Of a stretch of DNA of 64,000 nucleotides, positions 33,515-47,900 are shown piece by piece. The DNA is taken from positions 1,172,833 to 1,236,832 of the forward strand of contig KL647300.1 in the NCBI GenBank assembly GCA_000727475.1. The letters are read 5' to 3'. This stretch comes from Sarcocystis neurona (Eukaryota > Apicomplexa > Conoidasida > Eucoccidiorida > Sarcocystidae). Within the stretch, counting starts at the first letter, position 1. Every line of letters begins with the position of its first letter. The notes under the pieces were generated by a model. It made no database searches, was not told the origin of the DNA, and was given only the letters and a program-made list of their open reading frames with translations. The position numbers and the translations under genes were made by a program.

Positions 33515-36500
33515 ATAATTAAATATAGCTGCGCATATGTTGACAGGACTAGCCTTTTGTAGAAGAACACCATGTAACGCTAGAATACACCGCTTATGGT
33601 GTCTAGGCACGAATAGTGATAGATAAGGCTGGACGCAGAACATGGAAAAAAAGAAAACCATGTGCAATTCTACTGTAAGCAGGCTACGACCAGCCGGTTG
33701 ATGGAGATTCTTACCCTTTGAGCGTGGTGTTCCTGGCTATATTGAACGGCTCTGCCGCCACCATTTTGTAAGGTTGAACCGCTCAAACTTAAGACACTTC
33801 GAGACAAAAATTGCGTCGTAACGCATGTACCTCTTCGTTCATCATATGCAGATACGCATTCGCACATGTAGGATAAATATCCGTTCTCACATCTTAAAAA
33901 GCTCACGAACACATGCGTCAGTGGGCGAGAATCCTCAGGCGAACATCACTTTTTGGAAAGGACATACGCATTAACACTCTCGTCTACATGTGTATGCGCG
34001 AATGTGATGAGGGGTAAACTGCGAAAGAGGAGCCAGCCTCTTGTGCCAGGGTGAACGTGACTCCTCCATCCAGCTCTGTACTTGCACGCAAGATTTGCAG
34101 TCGGTTCAACGGAAAGATGCTGCATATCCGAACACAAATCCATAAACCCTGCAAGGGAACCTGGTGGCACAGCTTGATCTGAAAGTGAACTGCACGATCT
34201 GTCGGATATGGGCGTAAGTAGCGTGCGACAGCCTGAGAGCAAGTGTCTGCGGATGCGCCCGTATACATTAAGATACACTAATTCCGGTTACCTCCCGTCT
34301 GTAGACGCTTTGTAAATACGAGTGTGGAAATGTGTCATCCTTTCTTTCCCCTTCTCCACGGAAGCATATACGTGGACAAAAATACCGATATATACGCATA
34401 GACGTATGCCCCACTGTGTTTCTCTGTACGTGTCTGACACCTCATGACGACTCACGCTCACTCACTTTTGTGCAACGCATTCTTGACTGTGCTGAGGTAT
34501 GCAGACGAATTAGCACGCGCTTGACAACTTAGTGCACACAGTGAGTTCAAAGATTCTGGGAAGTTGTGTAGGAAATAATGTGAACCTGTTGTCTTTAAAA
34601 ATTGTAGAAAGACAGATGAAACTTTCAGCAAGAGAAGGCTACTCCTCTCCTTACATATCCCAGCAGAAGCTTATCACACGCCAGTAATAATTACGGGTAT
34701 CAGTTACAAATTACCAGTATCACATGCTAAAGACGTGACCTCGAACACCCGCCTATATACGCGCTCAGCTACGCTTAGCGTGTACACAAGTGTGCCAGTG
34801 CAGCGAATTGCTCCACTCCTTCTACTTCTATATATCCACCTGCATCAACCCATCAACGCCCTAGAGGAACAAGACGCTCTCGAACTGCAAACAAATATAT
34901 TAGCCGGCCGGTAAGCTTGAACGACCAGCCGCCCCACAGTAACCGCGTATACAAACTTTGTGCTCACGCGCGTGAGTACAGTGAGATTGTACAGCATGTA
35001 CGTTCCTGTCTGTCTTCACCGGCATATTTAAATGTGTGAAAAATATGTGTATATACTAGACTGAGACTCGTCTCCAGGATGTAGCACCAAAGGCAGCCTG
35101 TAGGTGCACTCGAGCTGCCCTGGTGTCCACCACATTCTGTGCATGTCTGCAATTCTAATATGTAGGTGGTGGTAAGCAGAACAGCGGTATCTATCTAGTC
35201 CAACGCACCGACTCTAGCTAATTATCCATTAAAGATGCCACAGTATACGAGTGAATACGCATCTGTACATCTTTCCATCTGTTTTCAAGTGACGCGGTGT
35301 TGTACACATTAGACGTGTATAGTTATCGTAGAGTCGACACAGATGTCTTACGTTAAACAACTCGCGGGATGCTTGACCGCGTCCGTTGATCCACGTTTTT
35401 CATGAATCTAGCACTTGTACATAAACGGTACTGCGTGTAGGACCTCATCGAAATTCCTCTGGGTACTTTAATCCCTCTGCATGTAGTATATTTAGTTGTA
35501 CCGCACCAGCGCCGTGGAGCCAGCAAAATTCACTACGCAAGTCAGGCATTCTTATGTACGGAAAGAACGACACCTGGTTGGTACGCGACGTGGACGATGA
35601 CGCAATCTTCAGACGTCCCTCTCCACAGAGATACAGCACCCGCATCTTTCGTTGCGCATCACAAGTGCGAAGACTCACACAGATACACACTGAGTCTACG
35701 CAACTTTGTCTGTCTTGATCTGCATATACGTAGACACACACCTGTGTACTTCTTAATTTGCACATGCATATGCCTTGATAGAAAGACATACACGCACGTG
35801 TAGAGAGGGACTGACACGCTTTCTTAACGAAGAGGCGGACATGACGCGTGCGTAGGCCGAATGAACTCCAAGAGAAGTTCATTCACAGACATATGGAAAT
35901 GTGGGTGTGTTTTGACGTACGGTCCCGTTTGGGCGCGGATTCCTCAGGTGTTGTTCTGTGGTTTAGAGTCGCATCCGCATTCGCTTCGCTGCTTCAGTTG
36001 CGACTCCGCATAGGGTTTTCCGTGTGTCTTTTCATCCTTAAATCGGTGAGTTTATACTTAAAATCCAGATGTGCACAGATTCTTCTATGTTGTCCAGTAG
36101 GTCAGAGTCGTCCGCTTTTCGCAGTTTCATTTGCGACTTCGCAGAGGGCTCTCCCTGTGTCCCTGTATACGGAAATCTTTTTGTATTTCTCTCTCTCTGT
36201 ATATATATGTGTACACTTTTGTATATATGTTATATATTTCGAGAGTCACATGCGTGTGTGTATGTATACAGGCTGTTCGTAGATATGACTTAACTATCCT
36301 TTTTATGCCGCACCTTCTCCATCTGTACCTTGGGGGAGGGGGTTGGGATTGGAGCCGGGATGACGGAGCAGTTGGCCTTGTCAGTAAGTGCCAAAAATTC
36401 CGCATCGAAAGGGATGTACACAGTGGAAAATATACACATATATATGTACGTAGTTTTCTACGCTAACTCACACGTAGGGGTCTACTTGCACAGACTTAGC

Positions 36501-38300
36501 TCGTTTTAGGCGAAGGTGTCATGTGCGGAGTTAGACCTCCTGTTTTTTGCGCTGTTCGTAAGACATGAAGAGCAGTCTGTAGGGACAAGCCAATATATGG
36601 GCACACACAGGAATGACGACATTATTGAGTACATAAGTGTTATGCAGCTGTATAGATTCGAAGCGTTTTGCCTGCTTTAACGAGAACGCTGTGCACCAGC
36701 TACAGTGTTGCGCATATTTGGTGCTACATTGCTGATGTTCCGCTATATCGATCCGTCGTGATGTAATGTTTGCTGCCAGTTTCTCGAACTTCATCGTTTC
36801 TCTCTCGGAAAGCTTGTGGCTAAATATTTGCAGAATAGACAGGCACACTCTCCTACGGAGAGCTGCTGACGTACGTCAGGCAGGCATCTCGGTGCAATAG
36901 AAGTGCACACATCCAGATCTGATGCGGCCGCTTACCTGAAAGAGAAATTTTTCTTTCGCAGTTTCTGTGCAGCTTTCACGTGAGTCCAAAGTTTCTTGTC
37001 TTTTTAAATTAGCAACACAGTATTATATCTATACCTAATAACAAGTCAAGTCCACCGGTGGGGCTTCACGCTACGTGTGGCCACTCTGTTACACTGTGTG
37101 CTCTGTTTGGTATATTCTGTGTGACGATCTATGTGGTCTGCGAAAAATTCACAGAAACGGTAAGCGGAAGTTCTTCACACACGCCGACGGTGGGAAAACA
37201 CTGGTATCAAGCACTCTTGACGGCATCTGGCATATTACCCGTATATGTTGAATTTTGGAACTTCCTTGCTTCACCTGACTACGTTTATATAAGAAAGGCC
37301 GCAAAGAGTTTACCAAAATGCACATAGCGGCGTATGCTTCACGTAAAACAAGTATAATATATTTAGAGTGTGTCTCCGGGCAGCGCGCGCTTGCCGTTTG
37401 AGTACTGCCGAAGATTCCACATAGATGAGACGGGAAGTGAGAATTTTGTAGGGCCCGCAATTATACAATGCCCAGCACCACAGATTCCCTCCTAGACATC
37501 CTGTCTCCGTGAACGTGGCAAAACTCGCATGTCAGCCAATAAAACACAAATTTGTGGACCACATGAAGAGAAATGCGTACGCACATACGTGTGCATATGG
37601 ATACACATACGTATAGCTCAAGAGACCTTTAGATTTGTGCGAGTGTCCAGATATACCGCGGTACAAGCGGTGTATACGTAGGTATGCGTACACACTCGTA
37701 TAGCTCAAGAGACGTATAGACACGTGCGAACGTTCAGATGTACAGCGGAACATGCGCTGTAATCTGCGGAGGTTAGAAGAAGCAGTGCTGTCTCGTCATC
37801 AAAGCCGTGCTCTGACAGAGAGCGGGCGGTTATCGCTATCTATTAATATCTTAATACGTCTTTGTTTGAGCGTGCGGCACGGTATTCACGTGTGTGCGTG
37901 TGGAATCCGTACGTCGTGGGTCGTACGGTTGTGTGTATACAATAGACGCGTATAGATATCTGCACCTGCCTGTACAGATTCAGCTATTGCACATCACGTG
38001 CTGCTGGGAGAGACGGCCGACAAAAATGGCATTTTCAGCCAATTTTGCGTCGCAGACCGTCGACTTGTGGATCCTGTCACTGTGCCGGCCAAAACAGACC
38101 AGCGTGGACCTCAGGGCATCGCGACAGACTCACACATAAGTTAGAGGCGGAAGTACCTGTGCAGTTCTTTTTATGTTATACTTGCAGAAGTATAGGAAAA
38201 AACACGTGCACGCAGACGTGCGTGCTTGGCTTCACTCGAGGTACACACACGTACATAGAGGTGTGTGCTCTGCAGTAACACGAATTCTATTCTATTGCGT
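33515..38300. other. Spacer with candidate frames only
   Basis: Nothing firm. The longest frame is plus 35848-36282 (144 codons). It includes a diverged duplication and ends in a TA/TG tract, so I do not call it. A hydrophobic plus frame at 37058-37160 (CALFGIFCVTIYVVCEKF) ends at ACG|GTAAGCGG and could be a membrane exon, but no partner exon was found. Confidence 0.4.
35965..36165. repeat. Diverged direct duplication
   Basis: 35965-36032 and 36102-36165 share AGAGTCG, TCCGC, TTCGC, TTGCGACT, CGCA, AGGG and TCCCTGTGTC or TCCGTGTGTC in the same order with small indels. The copies lie in the plus frame 35848-36282. Confidence 0.6.
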
Positions 38301-38399
38301 GTGAAAGGCGTAAGCTGTCCCCTTTCCTTCCACCGTACTCAAAAAGACGACCATGGCTACTGGCTACTTGTGTGCACTTTGCGAGCCACAGCTGTAAGG

Positions 38400-38902
38400 G
38401 CATCTCGAAAAAAAGTGCAGCAGCAGCCGGAACTGTCACGGAGCAGAATCCGCTTCCGGGGATGCTGGAGTGTCACAACTGCTTCCCCGGTGTACTGCTC
38501 GTGAGGCAATCACACTGCTGCAGCTACTGTCAAGACCTACTCTTCACGTGTCGGCTGCTGCTAACACACACTCGGCTCCCGCTGCTGAAAAAAACGCTCG
38601 GCAGCTGCTGCTCCTAGCGCACGCTCAGCTGCTGCTGTTACCAGACGCTCGGCTGCTGCTGCTGCTGCTGTTGCCTGTGGCTGACACAGTGTGTGTGTTG
38701 CTGTTCTTGGGCAGCTCACGCTGCTGACGACTCCCACTGCAGTTTCTCTGCGGCTGCTCCAGTTGCTGCAAGTCCTTTGCTACAATCCACTTGCTGCTGT
38801 TGCTGCTTCCTCTGATACCCTACTGCCAGCTGCCGCTACCGGTGCCGTCGGTACTGCTGCTGCTGCTGTTGCCCCTTTTTAATCATGTTTCACTTGCTGT
38901 TG
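38400..38902. repeat. CTG/CAG-rich tract beyond the giant gene's stop codon
   Basis: From about 38400 the plus strand switches abruptly to CTG triplets (LLL, AAA or CCC frames), starting some 500 bases downstream of the TAG that closes the minus-strand giant gene. It includes the repeated segment ACGCTCGGCAGCTGCTGCT, ACGCTCAGCTGCTGCTG and ACGCTCGGCTGCTGCTG at 38594-38664. It is probably 3' untranslated or spacer sequence, showing that triplet tracts are not limited to coding exons here. Confidence 0.6.
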
Positions 38903-41900
38903 CTACGGAGGCTCCTTCCCGTTATCCTGCTGTGGCGGCGACTCCCCTCTCTTCTTCCCTTTCCCTCTGCCAAACAGGCGGGAAGTTTTTGCTTTTTTGA
39001 CGCTGCCTGGGGGCAGCAGCGGGGAGCGGGGAGGCGGCCCTCTCGCGCTTGCAGTCGTTGATGCTGCAGCTCCTCCTCCTACTGCGGCTGTGCCAGCTGC
39101 CGCGGCTGCTCCCGCCGTTGGCAGCCTTGTCATGCTTTTGCTGCTGTGCGGCGTGTCCTTCGACCCAATCGCTGCCGCTGCGGCGCTGCTGCTACTTCCT
39201 GCAGCTTTGACAGGCGCTGCTGCTCGCAGGAGTGCCAGGACATCGCCAACAGCCGCTGCTGCGCTTACCACTGATGCGAGTTTCGCTGCAGCAGCTGCTG
39301 CCGCGCTGCTTGCAGGCGTATCATCTGCCGAAGGAGTTGCTGACAGAGACACCGGCGATACAGCTGCTTGCACCGCTGCGTCCCCCCCGGCTGCTACAGC
39401 TGCTGGTGAAATAATGTTTAGGCGTGATGTTGCTGCTGCAGCTTCACGGTGAGCTGCTTTTCTTGGGGCAGTCGCTGTTGGAGCTGCAATATTTCCTGTT
39501 GCTGCTACTGCAGAAGAAGAAGAGGCCGCAGCTCCCGCAGGAGAGGCGGCCCATCCAGTTCTCAGCACTGCTTCTCCTGCCGTGCTACTCTTTGCAGCAG
39601 CGGCTGCCACTGCTTCACCTTTTACGAGGACCCTCTGCAGTTTTTCTGCTGCGGCGCTTCCCGTCTCGAACAGTAGATGCCTGTGGGACAATTCCAGCAG
39701 CTGCAGCAGACTGCCCACCCGCACCCAGTCCGCGGCAAAGGCTTGCTGCTGCAGCTGTCGCAGCAGAAGAAGCAGCAGCGGCACCTCTTCGTCCTCCTTG
39801 TCCTGCGACCGCCGCCTTTGCAGACGCTGTCTCTGCCGCTGCTGCTGCAGCTTCCACAGCGATATGCCCGTTTGCTGCCGCTGCTGCTGTTGCTGAAACT
39901 GGGGCTGCTGTGGCTCTCTTGCATCGCCGTACTGCTGCTGCTGCAGCAGACGCAGGGCCGACTGTCGGTGCTGCGCAGCTGTACCGCCGTTATTGCTCTC
40001 GAGAGCCCCGGCGAGTCGCTGGGTGTAGACGAACTGCAGCACCTGTGCTGTTGTTGCTGTGGCATGCACAAGTGGAGGCAGCGTGTTTGGCTGCGGCGCC
40101 AGGACTCCCGGCAGGACGAGCGAAGAAAGTGGAGCATGAATAGCGAGCAATAGCAGCTCCTGCAGCGGGTGCAGCAGCAGCAGCGGGGTAGACAGCTGCA
40201 GCAGCAGTGGCAGCGACAGCTGTTTCGACCGCTCCCCTGCGGCGCCGGTGTCTGTAGCTGCAGCAGCACCGGCAGCACAGCCGCTAGCGCGGCTGCCGCT
40301 GTTTCCGTAGGACCCCACAAGCATGCTGCTGCCTCGGCGGCAGACTGCACTGCTGCTGCCGCTGCTGCTGCTACGCCAGGACGTGCTGCCGGTGCTGCTG
40401 CCAGTGCTGCTGCCGCTGCCGCTGCCGCTGCCGCTGCCGCTGCCGCTGCCGCTGCTGCCACCGCTTGTCCAGCTGCTGCTGCAGTAGCTGCGCGTCACTC
40501 CCAGCAAAGCAAAAAGGTGTGGCTTGAAGGACGCCTCTATCAACAAAGACGCAAACAAAGAAACGCTACCTGGCACGCAAGACGACGCTTCTGCATGTGT
40601 GCAAGCTCGGCTCGTGCGCAGCTGCTCCTTCCACTCATCCCTGCCTTGCCCCGGCCGCTGCTGGCTGCTGCGTTGCTGCGGGTGCTGCTGCTGGCAATGA
40701 TGGGCGTGGTGCTGCTGCTGGAAGCAGCTGTTCTGCCTTTGGAGCTTACAGCAGCAGCCTTGCAGCTGGCTCGCGAGGTGGGAAATAGCGAGCTGCTTCT
40801 GCTGCTGATGCTGCTGATGCTGAGGCGCTGGGTGCTGCGCCGAAGAACACGAAGAAGAAAAAGAAGAAGTCAAATAGAGTCCTTTCTCCTCGGCTGCCTG
40901 CAAGGCGCATGCAGCAGCAGCACCTGCGGCTCCTGCGACACTTCCCATCGTCGCCATACTGCTTCTAAGGCACGGGCTCGTCGCCTGCGGGAGACAGAAG
41001 CAGCAGCAGCACCAGGTCACTTGCTGCCATCTGCACGCCTGCTGCTCCACGGCGTTGCTACTGTTCGTTCTTTCGAAGCTTCCTGCTGCTGCCGCGGCTC
41101 GTGTTTCTCCTGCTGCAAACGCTGCTGTTCCTCCTGCTCCCCCCCCTCCTGCTGCTGCTGCGGCTGCTGTTGCTGTGTCCTCTTCTGCAGCTGCAGCTGC
41201 GAGGCTCTCTGCTCTTGTCGAAGACGAGGCCGCTGCTGGAAACTGCCCTGGCTCTCTGCTGCTGTCGGATTCAGCAGTGCAGCAGGAGCAGCAGAGGGGG
41301 AAGACGAGGTCCCGCACAAAGCGATGCAGGCGCAGTGGGAAGCTTGTAGCAGCAAGCACGTGGAAAGAGAAGATAGACGGCCACCGATCTAGCAGCAGCG
41401 CAGGAGTCGCCGTCGAGAACGGGTGGGTGTAGGCTGTCTTTGCTGCAGCAGCGCGGGCAAGTGCTGCTTCTTGTTTTTCACCCAGGGAGTGGAACCCGGC
41501 GCGACGCTGTTGCGAGGACGCGGCAGCGTCATGCCACCCACCAAGCGCGTCGCTCACGCCAGCAGGAAAAGTCGGCGGGTCAGAGGCAGTCCTAACAGCA
41601 GCAGCACAGGCAGCCGCGTGAGCAGCAGCGGTCGGAACAGCACGACCACCACCGGCAGCAGCATTCGTCCAGGAATGCGCAGTGCACCCAGCGCCAGCAG
41701 TAGCAGCAGTAACAGCAGAGCAATTGGCTGCTGCTGCTGCTGCTGAAGGACAGGCTGAAGCAGCCGTACCCGCGTAACGAGCGGCAGCACGGGTCGCGGC
41801 AGCAGCAGGATGGAGTGGACCACCAGCAGCAGCAAGAGGATGAAAGTAAGAGGTGGCACGCGAGGGGAGAGCCGCAGCAGCAACAGCACACGGCGTGTAA

Positions 41901-44900
41901 CATCCCAGCAACGACCGCATGGCCCCCAGGTTGCTGCAGTCAGGTGGCGCAGCAGCAGTGCAGAACGCTTCCTGTGCATGCAATTTCTGACCTGGCATTG
42001 CACAAGCTGTGGGAGACATTACAGAAGGAAAAAAAGAAGCGCATGCAGGACGGTTTGACTGACGTTGGCTCACTCTTGCTGCTGCTGCAGTCTGCGAGTT
42101 CCATACCCGTGCTTCACGTGCGGCGCTACATTCTGGTGCTGCTGCTGCGGCAGACGCGTCAGCAGCGCCTTCGCCACCGCTTCTCTCCTTGAAAAAAAAC
42201 GCAGGAGGAGGTTGTTTTTTCTCCACTTTTTCTGAAACGGCAGCAGCAAACGGGCGAGAGCATGAACTAGCAGGCGCAGCAAAAATTTCCCGGAGAATCG
42301 CCACCAGCAGCTGCTCGTAGATCGCCGCGCATGCGAGTCTGCCCCGGCCCACTGCTGCCGCCGCTTCAGCAGCAGCGTCTACTGCGGAGCCAGCAGCAGG
42401 GCTGAAGTGAGGCAGCGAAGGGGTCTCAAAGACAGGAGGAAGACCAGGAAGAGCGGCAGCAACACCTGCAGGAAACGCAGTGGCGGCAGGAGCAGCACCA
42501 GGAACTGCGCAGACGGCGGAACTCGCAGCAAACTCAGCAGCACGACACGGAAGCGGGCTTGCTGCCGAGAAAAACGCAACAGGAAGCGGAGAGCTTGCCG
42601 AAGCGGCTGCGCCCGGCCGCATGTCAGCAGCAAAAAAAGCAGCAGGAGCTGCGGCAGGACATGAAAATAAAGCAGCTAGAGAGACGTTACGGAAGGGGGA
42701 GCTGCCGCAGCGCGAATCAAATAGCAGTGAGCAGAGAGTGTGGACCAGCAGCTCTATCATTTGTGTTACACCTTGACTTCCTTTGCTGCTGCTGTCAAGC
42801 GGACCTGCGGCGCTCTGGTGCAGCTGCAGCAGCTGCAGCAGCTGCTGCGTAGACGGTGCCTGCTGCTGCAGCAGCACACGGAGGCTGCTACCGACCGCCT
42901 GGGGCTGCCGCTGAAGCGGCACCTGTGGCGTCAGCAAGTCCCCAGCGGAACCATTGCTGCTGCTGCTGAGGACTTCATGCGGTTTCGGCTTCACCAGACC
43001 CTGGTGCTGCTGCCGCTGCAGCAGCAAACTGAGCAGCTCTTCTGCGGCTGCGGAGCCAGTTTGCAGACGCGCCGCAGCAGCGTCTGCAGCCTGCTGCTGC
43101 GGCTGCTCTCCGTCGCAACCTAGAACGCCTTTCCTGTTCACGCCGCTGCTTCTCTGCTGCTGTTCCTGCTCGTGGGGCTCTGCAGAAAACACCTGCTGCC
43201 AGTGCTGCGGCACCTCCCTGCATTGCTGCCCACGCTGCTGCTGCTGTTGCTCTTGCAAATGCTCACTCTCTCCCTCATCGCATTGCGCAGCCCCTCCCTG
43301 CTGGCGTTGGCCTTCCCGCTGCTGCAGCTGCTCATACTCCGTCTTCGGATCCACGCCCAGACGCAGGAGAACGTCATCGCGTAGCAGGCGAGTCAGCGGC
43401 TGCTGCACTTTCCCCCGCAGCAGTGCTGTCGCTGCTGCTGCGCTGCTTTCTCTCATGAGCCACCAGGCTGCAGTAAACACCTCCTCCTCTGCTGCTGCTG
43501 CTCCTGCTGCTGCTGCTCCTGCTGCTGCTGCTCCTGCTGCTGCGGTTGCTGCTGCTGTTGCTGCAGCAGTCTCCGCTCTGTTGCGGCTCCATAGACAGCT
43601 GCTGCAGCGCCAGGAGAGGGCCCGTTTCCTCTCGGCCTCTCCGCGCTGTGTTGCTGCGGGTCCGCCTGCTGCCGCAGCGGCACCCTCTCTCCGTCCTGCT
43701 GTTGCTGCTGGCGCTGCCGTATCCAGTGTTGCGACGACGCCTGCGGCTGTTGCTTCTTCGTTCGCCAAAAGTCCTGTGTCTCTTTCCCATGCTGCTGCTG
43801 CTGCGGCAGAAACGGTGCCATAACACCAGGCCGCTCCACACGCCAGCGAGCCCCTCGGCGTCTGCAAGGCCGGGCAACTACAACGTCGGCAACAGCTGCT
43901 GCAGTCGACGCACTCCCCTCCTCTCCAGTAGCTGCCTGCTACTTCGAACTCTTCAGACCTTCTGCTTTCCTTCGTGCTGCTGCAGCCCTCTGTAGAACAC
44001 AGCGTCCTTCTCTTCTTTGGTTCCCTTCCTGCGCTTGGGAGAAGAATCTCTGCATCAGCAACACTGCTGCTGCTGCCGCTGCTGCAAAGGGCGTTGTCGA
44101 AAAAATCAGATCCATAGAAGCTGCTTGGGATGTTGGTGCTGCTGCGACAACGATTTGCAGTCCAGCTGCTGCAGGGCTCGAGAACTCTGCTGCTGCCGCC
44201 GCAGCAGACAGCGGCCGAGGGCGGACGGGGAGCGTGAGAGACCTGGTGCATCACCTGCTGCTGACACGCGTCTTCCGACCGCCACAGGTGCTGCTCACAC
44301 AGCGGATCGAAGCGCCCCTGCTGCTCGAAGTGCTGCTGCTGTTGCTTCGGCTGCAGTCGCCACTGCTGCTGGTGTTCCGCCTGCTGCTGCTGTCCCGTAT
44401 GCTTCTGCTGTTTCACGTGCTGCTGCTGCAGCTGCAGCTGCCCGTGATGGTCGTGCTGCTGCAGGTCAGGAGACAGCGACGCAGCAGAGGGTGGCGGCAG
44501 CGACGGGGAAAGTCGGCTGATGCGAACGAGTCGCAATAACAGTCCACAGGCGTCTTCTGTTGCCGCTACTGCTGCCCCTTCGAGAAGGCAGCCCTGCTGC
44601 TGTTGCTGGTCTCTGCCTCTCGCGGGAAAAGGAGCAGTAGTCCAGCCCCCCGCAGCACCAGCAGGCAGCGCAGCAACAGCAGGAGAGGTGCTCCGCTGCG
44701 GTCCCGCGGTGACACGTGTGAGCGCCGCATGCAGCGCTCGCATGCCGCCATCCGCCAGAAGGAGACGCAGCAGCTGCTGCAGCAGCTGGCAGCTGTGGGG
44801 CGTGTGCAGCAGCAGGAACTGCAGCAACGGGCAATCACAGCAGCAGCAGAGGCACTGCATTAGAACGCGGAAGATGCCACACAGAGGCAGCAGTTCCTCC

Positions 44901-47900
44901 GCTAGTTCTTCCACACAGCAACTGCAGCCCCCTACCACCGGGCAGCAACTGCTGCTCTCCTCTGCTCTGCTGTCGCTGCTGCTGCCGATCGCGCAATGTT
45001 GCTGCTCCTCCGGGGGCTTGGCGCCCTGCTGCCGCTGCTGCCGTCGCAGTCCCTGCTGCTGCTGCTGCTGCTCCTCGTCCCCCGGGTGTCCGTCGTTTCT
45101 GTCTTGCGGCTGCAGGAGTTGCTGCGCCGCCGCTGCTGCTGCTTGACAAGAAAACTTTCTCTGTTTCTCCTCTTCCTCGCACCGGCTGTTGTCTCGGCTG
45201 TTCCTGCTGCCTTCGCGAGCTGCTGCAACAGACTGCGCGAGTTCCGGAGTCGTTGGAGCTACGGTAGACGGCGTTGCTGCCGTTGCTGCTGCAGCATGCT
45301 CCACAACAAATCCTGTTGCATTCCTCCTTGCTGCGGCCTCTGCTGCAGCTTCTTCTGTTGCTCCAGCTTCTGCTATTGCTGCATCTCCACTTGCCCCCCA
45401 GGTGACCGGTTCTGCTGCGGCTGCGACACTCTCTCCCGCTGCGTCTGTCGCTGCCAGATCCACTGCAGCAGCTGCCGTTCCTGCAGCAACTCCTCCTCCT
45501 CCTGCTCCTCCGGAAACGGTCCGCCCTGCGGCTGCTGTGGCTCCTTCTGCTGCTGGTGCGACCAACTGGGGTTCGACTGCTGCTCTCTCTGTTGCTGGTG
45601 CAGCAGTAGCATCATCTCGTTTCTCTGCGCTCTGCTGCCACGACTGACCAGCGCTGTCCGCTGCACACGAGTCGTTTCGTCTGCTGCTGCAGCAACTGCA
45701 GCATCGGCCAGCAGCGGCACACAGTCCGCCTCGCTTCCTTCTCTGCTGTCGTAGCTGCACGCGCTGCAGGAAGGAGTGCAGCAGCTGCAGGAGCTTGTGG
45801 AAAACTAGTTTTCTCAGTTTGAAGTTCCGGCAGCTGCCTCGGCCGCTGACGAGCAGCAGAAGCGGCAGCAGTCCTTCCTTGATGGCTGCTGCGGTTGCAG
45901 CAAGTGCTGCTGCTCCGTCTTCCGCCTGTTCCTCTGTCTCTGTGAAAACGCCTAGAAGGCTGAGCTGCTGTCTACTCTTCTGCCGCTCTTTGCCGGTCAA
46001 CGCGCAAGACTGCTGCTGCTCCTCCTCCTCTTCGTGCTGGCGGAGGAGCAAGTCAGACAGGTAACGCCGCTCCAGCAGGAAGGTTGGATGTTGCTCCTGC
46101 TGTTGCTGCTGCTGCCCCAAGGCTACAGGCTGCTGCCGCTCTGTGTCGCTGCTGCCGGTGTAGCCTCGTCTGCGACGGCTGAAACTGCTGCTGCGGTGTC
46201 CGAAAGGACTCGTGCGGCCCTTGGTGCTGCAGAGAGTGTCAACGTTGCTGCTGTTCCTGCTGCCGCTGTCGCTGTAGGTAGGGGGACTGCTGCTCTCCTT
46301 TCCGCCGCTGGGGCCGCTGGGACGGCTGAAACTCGTTTGCCTGCTGCTGCTACTTCTTGCAGTCTGCTGAGGCTGCAAGGCGGGCATCCGCACCAGCTGC
46401 AGCAGCGCGCGCAGCAGTCGCAGCGCAGCCGGGTTCTCCGTCTGCAAAAGCTGCTGCACAGGAGGAGAGTGAATCGTCCGTATTATCGCCTTCCACGCGG
46501 CAGCTACTAGCACAGGCCCCTGGGGCGGCATCACACGTTCCCCTGAAACAGTAGCAGCAGCAGCAGACGCGGCTGCAAATGAAGCAAACAGAACTTTCTC
46601 AGCTGCCACATTGCTGCTGCGGGGAGGGCCACCGCTGCTCGGCGTGCTGCTGCTGGAAGTGCTGCTGCTGCGAGTGCTGCGGCTGGGAGTGCTGCTGCTG
46701 GAAGTGCTGCTACTGGTGGATCTGGTGTCGCTGCTCGTCTTCCTCCTGCTGCAGTCGTTGCTGCTACTGTCGTTGCTGCTCCTGGCGCTGCTTTTGTTGG
46801 TGCTGCTGTAGGACTTCACCGATGCAGACAGCTCCCCATTCGCCAGCGGCAGCAGTACAGGAGCACGCGTGACCCCGCTGCTGGCGTTGCTGCTGCTGCA
46901 GCACAGCACTTGCTGCTGCAGATGAAGGAGCTGCTTGGACAGCAACTGCAAAACCTGCATATCGTACGAATGGTCAGGTGCCCACTGGGAGCTCAAATGA
47001 CAGCTTCTTGACATCTGCTGTTGCTGCTGCTGTTGCCCCTGCTGTTGCTGCTGCTCACGCTGCTGCTGGTGCTGGTACTGGTGCTGTTGCTGCTGCTGCG
47101 GGTGCCGGGGGCGGTGCTGCTGCTGCTGTTGCCACTGGTGCTGCCGCCCGTCGATCAGCGACGCTCCGCCCAGGCACTGCTGTTGGAACAGCTGGTGCTG
47201 CTGCTGTCCTGCAGCGAGCCATCCCTGTAGAGCTGCGAAGTGCACCGCAACAACACGCGCATACAACTGCTCGCATGCGTGCGGCAGCAGCGGTTGACTC
47301 ACCACACGTGCCGCTGCTGCTGCTGCTCTTGCAACTTGTAAAGGTTCTGCCGGCTCTTCCTGATTTACTCCTGCTGCTGCGCGTGCTGCCGCGGCAATAC
47401 TGGTAGAACAAGGCGCAGCTGCTCTTCGCACTGCAAGGTCATCATATGTTGCCTTTACCCGGTCGCGCTGCTGCTGCCCCTCCTCCTCCTCCTCTTCTTC
47501 TTGTCTCTCCTGCTGTGCAGTCATCCCCTGCTGCCGCCGCGGGTAAGAAGTTTCCTGCTGCCCGTGCTGCTGCTGCTCCTGCTCCTTCTCTTCCGGTCCG
47601 TGCGGCTTGTCCTGCTGTCCCTCCCCCCCAAGCTGCTGGTTCTGCTGCTCCTGCTGCTGCCGTGGTAGCTTCATCTCCTCCTGCTGCTGCATCTGGAATT
47701 TCTCTGCCAAGCTATGAACGACAGCAGCAACAGCAGTCCACGGCGCGCACGTCGCAGGGTCAGCAGCAGCCGCCGCTGCGGCATACACGGCAGCTTTCAC
47801 CACCTGCTGCTGCTTCTCTTGCTGCTCTGCAGTGCTTGGCGCATGCTTCCACAGGCGTAGAACGTCAAGAGAGAAAACGTCTGCCCCTTTAGATGCCGCA

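Noticed and set aside
36962..36979. 18-base plus-strand microexon (FLCSFH) with a strong acceptor and donor
   Set aside because: Good borders (CTTTCGCAG and CAC|GTGAGT) but no partner exon in a compatible frame could be found.
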